Origin: Gammaproteobacteria bacterium
GTDB lineage: Bacteria > Pseudomonadota > Gammaproteobacteria > Pseudomonadales > Azotimanducaceae
Length of the DNA: 52,179 nucleotides
NCBI GenBank assembly: GCA_003248125.1
Contig: QJXZ01000144.1
Coordinates: 1-52,179 of the forward strand
Direction: 5' to 3'
Part shown: positions 1 through 11,563 of the stretch, piece by piece
Layout: each line of letters starts with the position of its first letter
Position numbering within the stretch: the stretch's first letter is position 1
Notes under the pieces: generated by a model
Database searches by the model: none
What the model was told of the DNA's origin: nothing
Seen by the model: the letters and a program-made list of their open reading frames with translations, nothing else
Position numbers and translations under genes: made by a program

Positions 1-279
1 GATTACCGTGGCGCGACCGAGACTGGCGCGTATTTCGTCGGCATCTTGTGCGCCGAGTGCTTGCGCCGTGAGCCCGGTGGTGCCCATGCGCAGGAATCCG
101 AACGCCCAGAACAATGTGGTGAAGACGAGCGCGCCCAGCGCGACGGCACCGATTTGGGCAGGGTCTGGAATCTGCCCCACGACGGCGGTGTCGACGATGC
201 CGATCAGGGGCGTCGAGACGTTGGCGAGCATGATGGGCGCTGCGATGGCGAGAATCGAGCGATGCGTGACGGCTTGCAC
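1..279 (-). CDS. MATE family efflux transporter, N-terminal fragment
   Basis: The reverse strand reads as the first 93 codons of a multidrug and toxin extrusion (MATE, NorM/DinF-like) inner-membrane exporter, truncated by the window edge. The start of the protein carries hydrophobic helices with the family-typical pattern IMLANVSTPLIGIVDTAVVG, followed by a second helix (ALVFTTLFWAFGFLRMGTTG). The most upstream in-frame start is GTG at 279-277, without a clear Shine-Dalgarno sequence. It is divergent from paiB with a 54-base spacer. MATE proteins exchange H+ or Na+ for cationic drugs; the substrate cannot be read from this fragment. Confidence 0.85.
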   Translation of the reverse strand, partial: MQAVTHRSILAIAAPIMLANVSTPLIGIVDTAVVGQIPDPAQIGAVALGALVFTTLFWAFGFLRMGTTGLTAQALGAQDADEIRASLGRATVI

Positions 280-333
280 TGGGTGAGCTTGGCACGGCAG
301 ATTGCAGCTTTGAAGCCCGCATCTGGTTGAACC

Positions 334-942
334 ATGTACCTACCGGATCAGTTCGCTGTCACCGAACCTGCAGCGCTCCGCGCGCTGATCGAGGCAAATC
401 CGCTTGCGGCCGTAGTCACGCGCGACGCGAGCGCATTGGATGCCGACCATATTCCGTTGCTGCTGGACGAGGAGGATAAGGTGCGAAGTGTGCTGTGCGG
501 GCACGTCGCGCGTGCCAACCCTATGTGGCGCCGCCTCAATGGCACGAGCGAAGTGCTCGCAATATTCAACGGCACACAACACTACGTGTCGCCAGCTTGG
601 TATCCATCCAAGGCGATCGAGCCGCGGGTGGTGCCGACTTGGAACTACGCCGTAGTGCATGCGCACGGCAAAGCACGCGCCATCGAGGATCGAGATTGGC
701 TGCGCAGGCTAGTCACCAAGCTCACGCTTCGTCATGAACGAGACAGCGCCTCGCCGTGGCGAGTGGAGGATGCGCCGGCGGAATTCATCGACAAGATGCT
801 CGGTGCAATCGTTGGTATCGAGATCGAAGTCAGCCGTTGGATCGGTAAGTTCAAGGCGAGCCAAAACCGCAGTGCCGAGGACAGGGCAGGTGTCCGTGCC
901 GCGACAAATGGGCTCGGGTGTGTGTCCGAACCGCGTTCTTAG
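334..942 (+). CDS. paiB: FMN-binding negative transcriptional regulator, PaiB family
   Basis: A 202-residue protein of the PaiB/FMN-binding split-barrel family. Visible family signatures are the N-terminal MYLPDQFAV, the DHIPLLLD segment, GHVARANPMW, and the YVSPAWYPSK and VPTWNYAVVHAHG stretches that line the flavin site. PaiB of Bacillus subtilis was described as a negative regulator of protease synthesis and sporulation; in proteobacteria the function is poorly defined, and a flavin-dependent enzymatic role is equally possible. The gene is divergent from the MATE exporter. Its TAG stop overlaps the TAA stop of convergent tolC by four bases. Confidence 0.88.
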   Translation: MYLPDQFAVTEPAALRALIEANPLAAVVTRDASALDADHIPLLLDEEDKVRSVLCGHVARANPMWRRLNGTSEVLAIFNGTQHYVSPAWYPSKAIEPRVVPTWNYAVVHAHGKARAIEDRDWLRRLVTKLTLRHERDSASPWRVEDAPAEFIDKMLGAIVGIEIEVSRWIGKFKASQNRSAEDRAGVRAATNGLGCVSEPRS

Positions 943-2279
943 CGGTGACTCGACAGCTGGTCGATGCGGGTGACCGGGCTCGCCGGATCGGCGAAAGAGT
1001 TGAGCTCGTCGAGATCTGCGAGCTCGAGCACGCCGGCGGTCTGCTTCAGCAGCATGAGGTCGAGCACGTACCGATAACGGGAGTCGGCGTAGTCGAACTG
1101 CGACGCGTACAAGCGTTGCTGCGCGAGCAGCACATCGACGACGTTGCGGGTACCGACCTCGTAGCCGGTCTGTGTCGCTTCGAGCGCCGATTCGGCAGAA
1201 CGGATGGCACGGATGCGCGAGTTGACGCGCAGCACGTCAGTGGTGACCGCGCGCAACAGATTGGCGGTGTCGCGACGGACGGCCCATTCCCGCTCGCGCA
1301 GCCGCTCTTCGGATTCCAATAGACGGCTGCGGGCTTCTCGTACCCGCGATTGCGTATATCCGCCTTGATAGATCGGCAGCGAAAGCTGCGCGCGATATAT
1401 GGCCGTGTTGGTCTCACCGCCCAGGAAGTTGGCGCCGTCGCTGCTGAATTGACTGTACGTGGCCAGCAGGTCGACGGTGGGCAAGTGACCCGATTGTCGA
1501 GCGCGGAGGTCGCGGTCTGCGGCCTGCACTTGTTCGCGTGCTGCGCGGACCGTGAAATTCTCCTCGAGCGCCGTGCTGATCCAGTCCTCTTGCACCACCG
1601 GCTCCGGGTTGACGATCGGCAGTTCCGCGGCTAGTCGGTCGATCTCGCCATAGGACGAACCCGTCAGGGTTCGTAGCGTCTCGAAAAAGATGGCCTGATC
1701 GCCTTCGGCTTGGATCCGTCTCACCTCGGAGCCATCGTAGGCCGCCGTGGCTTCCAGGACGTCGGTAATGGCGACCAATCCCACGTCGAAGCGTTGCTGC
1801 ACTTGCTCGAGTTGGCGTTTCACCGCCGCTTCTTCCGCGCGCGTGCTTTCGACGAGATCTTGAGCGCGAAGGATGTCGACGTAGGCTTGCACCACGCGCA
1901 CGATCAGGCTCTGCTCGATGGCGGCGAGGTCGTATGCCGCTTGGTCCGAGCGGTGCTGCGCGCCGCGGTAGTTGAAGTAGGCTTCCGCGTCGAACAGAGG
2001 CTGGGTCAGCTGCGCTTGCCAGGCGTGCTCGTCGAATTCCTCGGCAGGGATGGGTGAGCCGGGGAAGGTTCGATCGTTCCAGGCCACGTAGCCGCCGATC
2101 GTGACGAGCGGCAACAAGCCGGCGCGTGTCTGTGGTACGACTTCCTTCCGCGCGGAGTAGTTCTGCTTGGCGGCGCCTAGCTGCGGGTCGTTGGCGAGCG
2201 CTGCCTGGTACACGTCGTCGATATTGGTGGCATTCGCGCTCGCTGCGCAGAATGCGAACAGGAAAAGGAACTTCCGCAT
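939..2279 (-). CDS. tolC: TolC family outer membrane efflux protein
   Basis: A 446-residue outer-membrane channel of tripartite efflux and type I secretion systems. The ATG at 2279-2277 is preceded by a strong GGGGGAGA ribosome binding site and opens a signal peptide (MRKFLFLFAFCAASANA). The mature protein begins NIDDVYQAALANDPQLGAA, typical of TolC, and has the two repeated outer-membrane-efflux-protein halves with coiled-coil helices. The open frame extends further upstream, but that extension lacks a signal peptide. The gene is divergent from yqiB (173-base spacer). It could serve the RND pump at 33.9-38.1 kb, which has no outer-membrane partner of its own. Confidence 0.95.
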   Translation of the reverse strand: MRKFLFLFAFCAASANATNIDDVYQAALANDPQLGAAKQNYSARKEVVPQTRAGLLPLVTIGGYVAWNDRTFPGSPIPAEEFDEHAWQAQLTQPLFDAEAYFNYRGAQHRSDQAAYDLAAIEQSLIVRVVQAYVDILRAQDLVESTRAEEAAVKRQLEQVQQRFDVGLVAITDVLEATAAYDGSEVRRIQAEGDQAIFFETLRTLTGSSYGEIDRLAAELPIVNPEPVVQEDWISTALEENFTVRAAREQVQAADRDLRARQSGHLPTVDLLATYSQFSSDGANFLGGETNTAIYRAQLSLPIYQGGYTQSRVREARSRLLESEERLREREWAVRRDTANLLRAVTTDVLRVNSRIRAIRSAESALEATQTGYEVGTRNVVDVLLAQQRLYASQFDYADSRYRYVLDLMLLKQTAGVLELADLDELNSFADPASPVTRIDQLSSHR

Positions 2280-2405
2280 GTCTCCCCCAGTGCCCGACGC
2301 CGGGCCACAAGCGACCAAGTGTAGCAGATGGATTCGCCGGCCAATGAAAATGGAATGCATGGGATTTGACGGCGTGCACATTGCACTCAACACGGCGCCA
2401 GGCTC

Positions 2406-2434
2406 GACAGCGCTGCAATGATCGGGTTTAGAAT
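2406..2434 (+). promoter_or_regulatory. Candidate promoter for yqiB-cpdA-parE
   Basis: TAGAAT at 2429-2434 matches the sigma70 -10 consensus at five of six positions. TCGACA at 2404-2409 matches the -35 at five of six, but the spacer would be 19 bases, longer than optimal. Position just upstream of the yqiB ATG (2453) fits. Support is motif-only. Confidence 0.35.
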
Positions 2435-2452
2435 GAGCCTGTTCATAGATGG

Positions 2453-2932
2453 ATGGGTACATTGTTCTCCCGATCGGCACGGCGCTATCGGATCGACTTG
2501 TCGGCGCACATGGCGGAGTGCGATGCAAACTATTTGCGCATGATGAAGCTCGCGCCGGACCTCGATGACAGCGATCAGCGGTCGTTGACATTGGCGCTTG
2601 CCGAGCAGGACGTCACCGTGCGCATCCGATTGTTGGAACGCTGTCCCTATACGTCGCTGGTCGAACTCACGCAGGGTGCCACGGTGCATGGCCTCAACTT
2701 CGAGCTGCCTCAGCCGCGCATGCTGATCCGCCTCTACCACGATGCGCGATCCGCGGAAGTGATCGAGTATCAGAACGCGAAGCGGTTCGACGCGGTCTAT
2801 CCCTATCCGAACAGCACGATGCGGCAACGCGACGAGAAGGCGCAGATCAACAAATTTCTCGGCGAGTACCTGTCGATTTGCTTGGCCCATGGCGCCGCCG
2901 TGACCGAAGGCGCGTTGGTTTCGGGCGGTTGA
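2453..2932 (+). CDS. yqiB: DUF1249 family protein (YqiB-like)
   Basis: A 159-residue cytoplasmic protein of the DUF1249 family (E. coli YqiB). The recognisable core runs from ECDANYLRMMKLAPDL through LLERCPYTSLVELTQG to MLIRLYHDARSAEVIEYQ and ends in the conserved QRDEKAQINKFLGEYL. The biochemical function of the family is unknown. It directly precedes cpdA, as in enterobacteria and pseudomonads, but nudF, which usually lies upstream in those genomes, is absent here. An ATG in another frame at 2449 and the lack of a clear ribosome binding site leave the start slightly uncertain. Confidence 0.9.
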   Translation: MGTLFSRSARRYRIDLSAHMAECDANYLRMMKLAPDLDDSDQRSLTLALAEQDVTVRIRLLERCPYTSLVELTQGATVHGLNFELPQPRMLIRLYHDARSAEVIEYQNAKRFDAVYPYPNSTMRQRDEKAQINKFLGEYLSICLAHGAAVTEGALVSGG

Positions 2933-2939
2933 AGGCGGC

Positions 2940-5638
<2,699 letters not shown>

Positions 5639-5660
5639 GCCGGCCAGATAGGTTCCAATC

Positions 5661-7910
5661 ATGAGTGAACGAGAATCCGCGAACGACGTCGAGCGCATCG
5701 CGCTGCATGCATACACCGAGAAGGCATATCTCGACTACTCGATGTACGTCATCAACGATCGTGCACTGCCACACATCGGCGATGGTCTGAAGCCCGTGCA
5801 ACGCCGCATTGTTTACGCGATGTCGGAACTCGGGCTCGATGCGGCGGCCAAGTTCATGAAGTCGGCACGTACAGTCGGCGACGTGCTCGGCAAGTTCCAT
5901 CCGCACGGCGATAGTGCTTGCTACGAGGCAATGGTGCTGATGGCGCAGCCGTTCTCGTATCGGTATCCATTGGTCGACGGCCAAGGCAACTGGGGTGCGC
6001 CGGACGACCCGAAGTCGTTCGCGGCGATGCGCTATACAGAGTCGCGGCTGTCGCCATTCGCAGATTTGTTACTCGACGAACTCGGCCAGGGTACGGTCGA
6101 CTTCATGCCGAACTTCGACGGCACGCTCACCGAGCCCGTGCTCCTTCCGGCGCGGGTACCGGTAGTGCTCTTGAACGGTAGCACCGGTATCGCCGTAGGC
6201 ATGGCAACCGACATACCGCCGCACAATCTGCGTGAGGTGGTGAGCGCCTGCATCCATCTGCTCGACGACCCAAGGGCGAGCACGGCCGATCTGATGACCC
6301 ACATCAAGGGTCCCGACTATCCCACGGAAGCAGCCATCGTCACACCTGCCGCGGAGATTCGTGCCTGCTACGAAGAAGGTCGAGGCAGCGTCAAGGCGCG
6401 CGCGATACATACGTTGGAAAACGGTGAGATCGTGATCACGGCGTTGCCATATCAAGCTTCGCCGGCGCGCGTGCTCGAGCAGATTGCTGCACAGATGCAG
6501 GCCAAGAAGTTGCCGATGCTCATTGATTTGCGCGACGAGTCTGATCACGAGCAGCCGACGCGGCTGGTGTTGGTGCCGCGCTCGAACCGCGTCGACATCG
6601 AGCGACTCATGAGCCACCTGTTTGCGACCACGGATCTCGAGAAGAGCTATCGAGTCAATCTCAATCTCATCGGTCTCGATGCGAAGCCGAAGGTGAAGGG
6701 CCTGAAAGCGCTGCTGGCCGAATGGCTGGAGTTCCGACTAGGCACTGTTCGGCGGCGACTCACGCACCGACGCGAACGGATCGAGCAACGCCTGCACGTG
6801 TTGGACGGCTTGCTGGTCGCCTACCTCAACATCGACGAGGTGATCCGCATCGTCCGTGAAGAGGAAAAGCCGCGCGATGCGCTCATGAAGCGCTTCGAGC
6901 TTTCCGAGTTGCAGGCGAACGCAATCCTCGACCTACGGCTGCGGCAACTTGCTCGGCTCGAGGAAATCAAGCTGAAGGCCGAGAAGGACGAACTCGAAGG
7001 CGAGCGCGCCGACATCGACAAGATCCTGGCATCGAAGACGCGATTGAAGAAGCTCATCAAGCAGGAACTCATTACCGATGCCGAAAAATACGGCGACGAA
7101 CGCCGCTCTCCGCTGGCCAAGGTCGAAGGGGCAGTGGCATTCACCGACGAGGACCTGCTGTCCACCGAACCAGTGACGATCGTGTTGTCGAGCAAAGGCT
7201 GGGTCCGCGCCGCAAAAGGTCACGAGGTCGATGCACGTGAGTTGTCGTATCGAACCGGCGACGAGTATCTGTGTGCGATGCGGGGCCGTAGCAACGATGT
7301 GCTTGCCTTTCTCGACTCGACCGGCCGCAGCTACTCGGTGGCGCCGCACACGCTGCCCTCTGCGCGTGGCCAAGGAGAGCCGCTCACCGGACGTTTGAAC
7401 CCACCCGAAGGCGCCCGCTTCGTCGGCATGGCAATGGGCAGCAGCGAGGCGAAAGTGCTGCTGGCATCGAACGCGGGCTATGGCTTCGTGGCCAAGCTCG
7501 ACGACTTGGTTGCGAAGAACCGTGCAGGCAAGTCGATGCTCAACGTACCGAAGGGCGGCACTGCGCTACCACCCGCGTTGATCGATGCAACCGAAGGCTC
7601 GATCGTCGTGGCGGCTACCGATCAGGGCCGCATGCTCGCGTTTCCATTGGCAGAAGTGCCGGAACTCGCGCGCGGGAAGGGCAACAAGCTCATCAACATA
7701 CCGGCCAGCGCATTCAAGTCGGGCGCCGAATCGGTGATTGCCATAGCCGTGATGGCGCCCGATCAGGCGCTGCTGGTCTTCGCCGGCCAGCGGCACCTGC
7801 GTCTGAAAATGAAGGATCTGGAACACTACCTCGGCAGCCGCGCGCAGCGCGGCCGCAAACTGCCGCGCGGTTTTCAGCGCACGGATGCGCTGGAGGTCGT
7901 GGCCGCCTGA
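5661..7910 (+). CDS. parC: DNA topoisomerase IV subunit A
   Basis: The 749-residue DNA-cleaving subunit of topoisomerase IV. The winged-helix and tower region carries the catalytic tyrosine in [13 protein letters not shown]. The quinolone-resistance segment reads [15 protein letters not shown], that is, the susceptible-type Ser and Glu at the E. coli S80 and E84 equivalents. A long coiled-coil gate (rich in E, K and L) is followed by the C-terminal DNA-wrapping beta-pinwheel, which ends in [13 protein letters not shown]. The gene is convergent with the ytjB-like gene across a 91-base spacer in which no clear terminator was seen. Confidence 0.96.
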   Translation: MSERESANDVERIALHAYTEKAYLDYSMYVINDRALPHIGDGLKPVQRRIVYAMSELGLDAAAKFMKSARTVGDVLGKFHPHGDSACYEAMVLMAQPFSYRYPLVDGQGNWGAPDDPKSFAAMRYTESRLSPFADLLLDELGQGTVDFMPNFDGTLTEPVLLPARVPVVLLNGSTGIAVGMATDIPPHNLREVVSACIHLLDDPRASTADLMTHIKGPDYPTEAAIVTPAAEIRACYEEGRGSVKARAIHTLENGEIVITALPYQASPARVLEQIAAQMQAKKLPMLIDLRDESDHEQPTRLVLVPRSNRVDIERLMSHLFATTDLEKSYRVNLNLIGLDAKPKVKGLKALLAEWLEFRLGTVRRRLTHRRERIEQRLHVLDGLLVAYLNIDEVIRIVREEEKPRDALMKRFELSELQANAILDLRLRQLARLEEIKLKAEKDELEGERADIDKILASKTRLKKLIKQELITDAEKYGDERRSPLAKVEGAVAFTDEDLLSTEPVTIVLSSKGWVRAAKGHEVDARELSYRTGDEYLCAMRGRSNDVLAFLDSTGRSYSVAPHTLPSARGQGEPLTGRLNPPEGARFVGMAMGSSEAKVLLASNAGYGFVAKLDDLVAKNRAGKSMLNVPKGGTALPPALIDATEGSIVVAATDQGRMLAFPLAEVPELARGKGNKLINIPASAFKSGAESVIAIAVMAPDQALLVFAGQRHLRLKMKDLEHYLGSRAQRGRKLPRGFQRTDALEVVAA

Positions 7911-8001
7911 GCGAGCGCCGGCCAATCGCGGCCAAGGCAGCAGCAGCCTTAGGGCAACTTAGTAACAGCGCGCAACGCTGTGAGAGCGAGCTTGCCCGCG
8001 A

Positions 8002-9162
8002 TCAGGCGCGCAAGTGCTCGAGTGTTCGGTCGAGTGCCGTCCGCGACACCTCGGCGATGGTCGAGATCACGACACAGCCACCAGCGCGCGAGGCGGACAG
8101 TCCGGTCAGCACCGGACTTTCCAGTTCGTCGACCACCAATCGCTCGGGGCGCAGCACACGCTCGAAGGTGGATTCGCTGGTTGCAATGCAGCCATCTGGC
8201 GCCACGGCCGATAGCACGATGCCGTCGGCTGCGGCATCGGAATGACGAAGATCGAGTAGGTGCTCGGGCCGATCGATGTCGTGCAGGCCGAAGCGAAAGA
8301 TCAGCTCGAGGCCTGGCGGTAAATGATCGCCTTCGTTCAACTCGTCGAGCAGTTCGGCTGCCGCCAGTGCCTTCAACACCACACCGAAGGCGTAGTCGCT
8401 CTCGGCCATATCGGCTTCGAAAGTCACGAGCCAGCCGGTGCCCGGCAAGTCGAGCAATTGGCCGCGGCCGCTCGCCGCAACCCGAGCGAGACGCTCGCGG
8501 CAGGCGCTGAGCACTTGCGCGCGGTGTGTGGCAGGTACGCGATTGAGGTTGAACACGTTGACCACCAGCAGCGACGTGCTGCGTGCGCTGGTCGGCAACG
8601 GCTCGGGAGGCGGCTCGACTTCGCTTGGCGGCGCGATGAATGCGAGGTAACCGACGTGCGCGAGAAATCCGCACAGCGCAACCGTCACCACCAGCATGAG
8701 CCAGACCACAGGACCCGGTGCGAGTCCGCCGGTCACGCTCGCCTCGTCGACCACGATTCGCGCGTAGCCGGCTGTTTCACCCTCGAATTCGATCGGCGCA
8801 TCGAACACGCGAGCGCCAGCCAACCCTTCGACACCCGCTAACGCCACGATCCGATCGTCGATGGTACGAATGGCCGCGAGCCGAATCGTCGGTGTCGATG
8901 CGAGCCGCGTCGTCAGTACACCGAGGCGAATGGCATCGAGGGCGATCAGCGGCTCGACCGAAAGGCTCGCGAGTTGAGTGGCGGTGGTGGTGCCGAACGT
9001 TTCGAGGTGCTCATCGCGTGCCGAATCCGCTTGCCATGCCCAGGCGACGCCGATGAGCATGCTGGTGAGCAACGATGCGGCGATGGCGAGCGTGATGGCG
9101 AAGTTGTATGGCTCGCCGAGCGCGAACTGCAGGCGATCGCGTGACCTCTTGACGTCAATCAT
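8002..9162 (-). CDS. AhpA/YtjB-like membrane protein
   Basis: A 386-residue inner-membrane protein of uncertain function. One transmembrane helix lies near residues 22-44 (ITLAIAASLLTSMLIGVAWA), then a periplasmic domain of about 120 residues resembling YtjB/AhpA sensor-like proteins. A second helix follows (VVWLMLVVTVALCGFLAHVG), then a proline-rich linker and a cytoplasmic alpha/beta domain. In pseudomonads a ytjB-like gene sits in the same parC-fimX interval, usually with serB; serB is missing here. The cytoplasmic part has no catalytic motif that I recognise. The ATG lacks a strong ribosome binding site. The family call rests on topology and position rather than strong motifs. Confidence 0.7.
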   Translation of the reverse strand: MIDVKRSRDRLQFALGEPYNFAITLAIAASLLTSMLIGVAWAWQADSARDEHLETFGTTTATQLASLSVEPLIALDAIRLGVLTTRLASTPTIRLAAIRTIDDRIVALAGVEGLAGARVFDAPIEFEGETAGYARIVVDEASVTGGLAPGPVVWLMLVVTVALCGFLAHVGYLAFIAPPSEVEPPPEPLPTSARSTSLLVVNVFNLNRVPATHRAQVLSACRERLARVAASGRGQLLDLPGTGWLVTFEADMAESDYAFGVVLKALAAAELLDELNEGDHLPPGLELIFRFGLHDIDRPEHLLDLRHSDAAADGIVLSAVAPDGCIATSESTFERVLRPERLVVDELESPVLTGLSASRAGGCVVISTIAEVSRTALDRTLEHLRA

Positions 9163-9396
9163 GCAAGCCAGAAGCGTCGGCGCCGGTCGTCATCGGGCTG
9201 CCTATTCGGTGTCGCGCGCGCAAACGTCGAGCGAGATGTGTTTGATGAAAGCGTCGGGCGAGAACGGTCCCGGACTGCGCGCCATGTTGGCATCGGCCTC
9301 GTTACGGTATCAAGTCCGACTTGGTCCGTGCGCGCGGTGTAGGTAACTGGTGGGTTGTTATCGCGGTACAGGCAAGCGCCGGCCACGCTCTGGCCG
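9163..9396. other. 234-base intergenic gap at the usual serB position
   Basis: No convincing gene lies between the ytjB-like gene and the FimX-like gene. The only protein-like stretch is a 27-codon frame on the minus strand (9285-9202, beginning MARSPGPFSPDAF). It has a weak GAGG about eleven bases upstream and a stop shortly before in the same frame. It may be chance or a remnant. No promoter or terminator was identified. Confidence 0.5.
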
Positions 9397-11499
9397 TCAA
9401 TCGTCGGCAGTGAAGTCGTAATTCATCTCGGTCGATGGCTCTTGTAGGTAGTGGCCCTGTATGTAGTTGGCCCCTGCCTGCCAGAGTGCCGAGAGCACCG
9501 TGGCACTTTCGACCATGGGAACGACGGTCAGTTTGCCCTGCGATTGCAGCTTCTTGATCATTTCCGTCATGGCTTCGCGTCGTTCCTGATTGCCGTCGAG
9601 ATTCTGCACGTGGCAACCATCGAGCTTCACGAACTCGACCGGAATGTGGCGCAGCGTGTCGAACGGATTCTCGGTGAGACCGAAGTGGCGCAGCGAGGAA
9701 CGGCAGTGCATCGCCTTCAGGCCCTGCACGAATTCGCGCGCCTGGCGCACGTGAGTGGCAGCATCCGGTTCGGCAATCTGGAAGATCACTGCGTCGCTTG
9801 GTAGGCGGGCAGCCTTGATGGCGACCGCGAGCCATTGCGTAAATTCACCGTCGAGCAGGCTGTTCGACGTCAAGTTGATCGTCAGCCGGGTGTTGTGGCC
9901 TTTCGCCCGGTGCGCACTCAACAGCTTGATCGCCTGCAACGTCACCCATCGGTCTATTTTGCCGGCAACGCCGTTGTCGATGGCGAGTGCCAAGAATTGT
10001 TCCGGTGCCAGCTGGCGGCGCTTTTCGTCGGTCAAGCGCAGGAACACCTCGTAGTGCTCGTCGGCATCGCCGCGCAGACTGATGATCGGCTGAAACAGCA
10101 ACACGAATCGATCATGCTCGATCGCCTCGTTGACTAGCCGCAGAATGCGGCGCTGCGCGGCCGACAACTCGCTGTCGTCGTCATTCGACTCCAGGTGCTC
10201 GGCGCTCGGCCATAGCACGCAATTGCTCTTACCAGAGGCGCGCGCACGAACCAGTGTCTTGAAAGCGAGGTTGAGCGCTTCCTTGATCTTGGCGGCATCG
10301 TCTATGGGTGCTGCGCCGACCGTGACCGTGCGTCGCACGGTTCGGCCGTTCACCTCGAACAGCGCGCCTGCAACGGCTTCCCGTAAGTCGTTGGCGATGA
10401 CGTCGCTGCCCGCCTTGCTGCCGCACGCGGCAACCGCAAACCGATGGTGCGCAATGCGCGTCATGGCGCTGCTGCCGATCTGCGATTTGATGGTGGATGC
10501 GATCTCCTCGACGACGTGCTCGACACCGCCGACACCGTACTCTGCTTGCAGCGAGTCGAAGTCGTCGATCTCGACCACGAGCACGGCACCAGTGCCCTCG
10601 ATTATGCCGTCGACTTCGGCCGCGAACTGATCGATGTCGCCGAACAGCGTCGCGGTCGATCCGTTGGCCGCTGCCTCGGCGGGCTGTTCGTCGGTTCGTT
10701 CGGTAAGTACCGGTGGTTGCTGTACCGGCAGCGCCGCCTGCGGGGTGCACTTGAGCAGCACCTGCGTGCACGGCTCGCCTTCGTACTCGGCTTGTGACAG
10801 CGTCATTTGACCTTCGACGAGCGCGCCCGCGACGGTGCGACCCTTGAATGCGAAGCTCTCCTGGTTGCCGCTGTAATCCTTCATTCGTGCCTTGAACTCG
10901 GCGCCGAAGTCGGCATCGATCAAGTCGAGCAATGGCACCCCGAGCAAGTCGTCGGCGCTGTCGAATCCAAAGATGCGGATGTAGTCCTCATTGGCGAAGA
11001 TGTGCATGCCTTCGTGCACATAGGCAATCGCCGCAGTGGCACTGGAGAGCAGCAGCTCGCAACGCTGCTCCGCCTCCCGCAGCGCCTTTTTGACCTGCAG
11101 GTACTGGGTGCGTTGGCAGACGTGGTTGAGTTCGCGACGTACGACGTACAGCAGGCGTTCGCTGTCGTTCTCGAACACGACATCGGTGGCACCGAGCGCC
11201 ATGCCGTGTGTGAGTCGGCCGATCTCTGCGGTGTCGTCGAGGACGATGATTGGCAGATCCGGCTGGCTTTCACGCAAAGCCGGCAACATTTGCTCGAGGT
11301 GATCGAAGTGCGCGCTCATGAACACGAGGTCGGCCGGGCGCTCGGTCGCGGATGCCACCGCGACCGAAAGGTCGGCACAGATCTCCGGACGCGTGGCAAT
11401 GCCCGCATTGCGCAGCACCGAATCGATCTCGTGTGCCCGGTTCTCCGACGAGTCGGCGATGAGCAGACGCACCAGGGGCGGCGTGGCCATCAGCGTCAC
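9397..11499 (-). CDS. fimX: FimX-like c-di-GMP effector (degenerate REC-PAS-GGDEF-EAL)
   Basis: A 700-residue protein with the FimX layout: receiver domain (about 10-125), PAS (about 140-255), GGDEF (about 305-430) and EAL (about 455-695). The receiver lacks a phosphoacceptor aspartate (DLVFMSAHFDH). The GGDEF signature is replaced by AHHRF at 350-354, and the EAL signature by EVF at 484-486. The protein therefore looks like a c-di-GMP receptor rather than a cyclase or phosphodiesterase. Pseudomonas FimX, also degenerate, controls type IV pilus assembly and twitching; no pilus gene is in this window. Start: GTG at 11499 or ATG at 11490, with an AAAGGG sequence upstream of both. It is downstream of the PilZ-domain gene (64-base spacer). 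Confidence 0.88.
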   Translation of the reverse strand: MTLMATPPLVRLLIADSSENRAHEIDSVLRNAGIATRPEICADLSVAVASATERPADLVFMSAHFDHLEQMLPALRESQPDLPIIVLDDTAEIGRLTHGMALGATDVVFENDSERLLYVVRRELNHVCQRTQYLQVKKALREAEQRCELLLSSATAAIAYVHEGMHIFANEDYIRIFGFDSADDLLGVPLLDLIDADFGAEFKARMKDYSGNQESFAFKGRTVAGALVEGQMTLSQAEYEGEPCTQVLLKCTPQAALPVQQPPVLTERTDEQPAEAAANGSTATLFGDIDQFAAEVDGIIEGTGAVLVVEIDDFDSLQAEYGVGGVEHVVEEIASTIKSQIGSSAMTRIAHHRFAVAACGSKAGSDVIANDLREAVAGALFEVNGRTVRRTVTVGAAPIDDAAKIKEALNLAFKTLVRARASGKSNCVLWPSAEHLESNDDDSELSAAQRRILRLVNEAIEHDRFVLLFQPIISLRGDADEHYEVFLRLTDEKRRQLAPEQFLALAIDNGVAGKIDRWVTLQAIKLLSAHRAKGHNTRLTINLTSNSLLDGEFTQWLAVAIKAARLPSDAVIFQIAEPDAATHVRQAREFVQGLKAMHCRSSLRHFGLTENPFDTLRHIPVEFVKLDGCHVQNLDGNQERREAMTEMIKKLQSQGKLTVVPMVESATVLSALWQAGANYIQGHYLQEPSTEMNYDFTADD

Positions 11500-11563
11500 A
11501 ATCCCTTTTGTTGGGCAACTCCGCGGTCTCGGGCGAACCCGCGTCCGTTGGCAGCGTCCCTAC

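Noticed and set aside
9159-9386. 75-residue minus-strand frame between the ytjB-like and FimX-like genes
   Set aside because: Low-complexity Arg/Thr composition, no ribosome binding site and no family resemblance.
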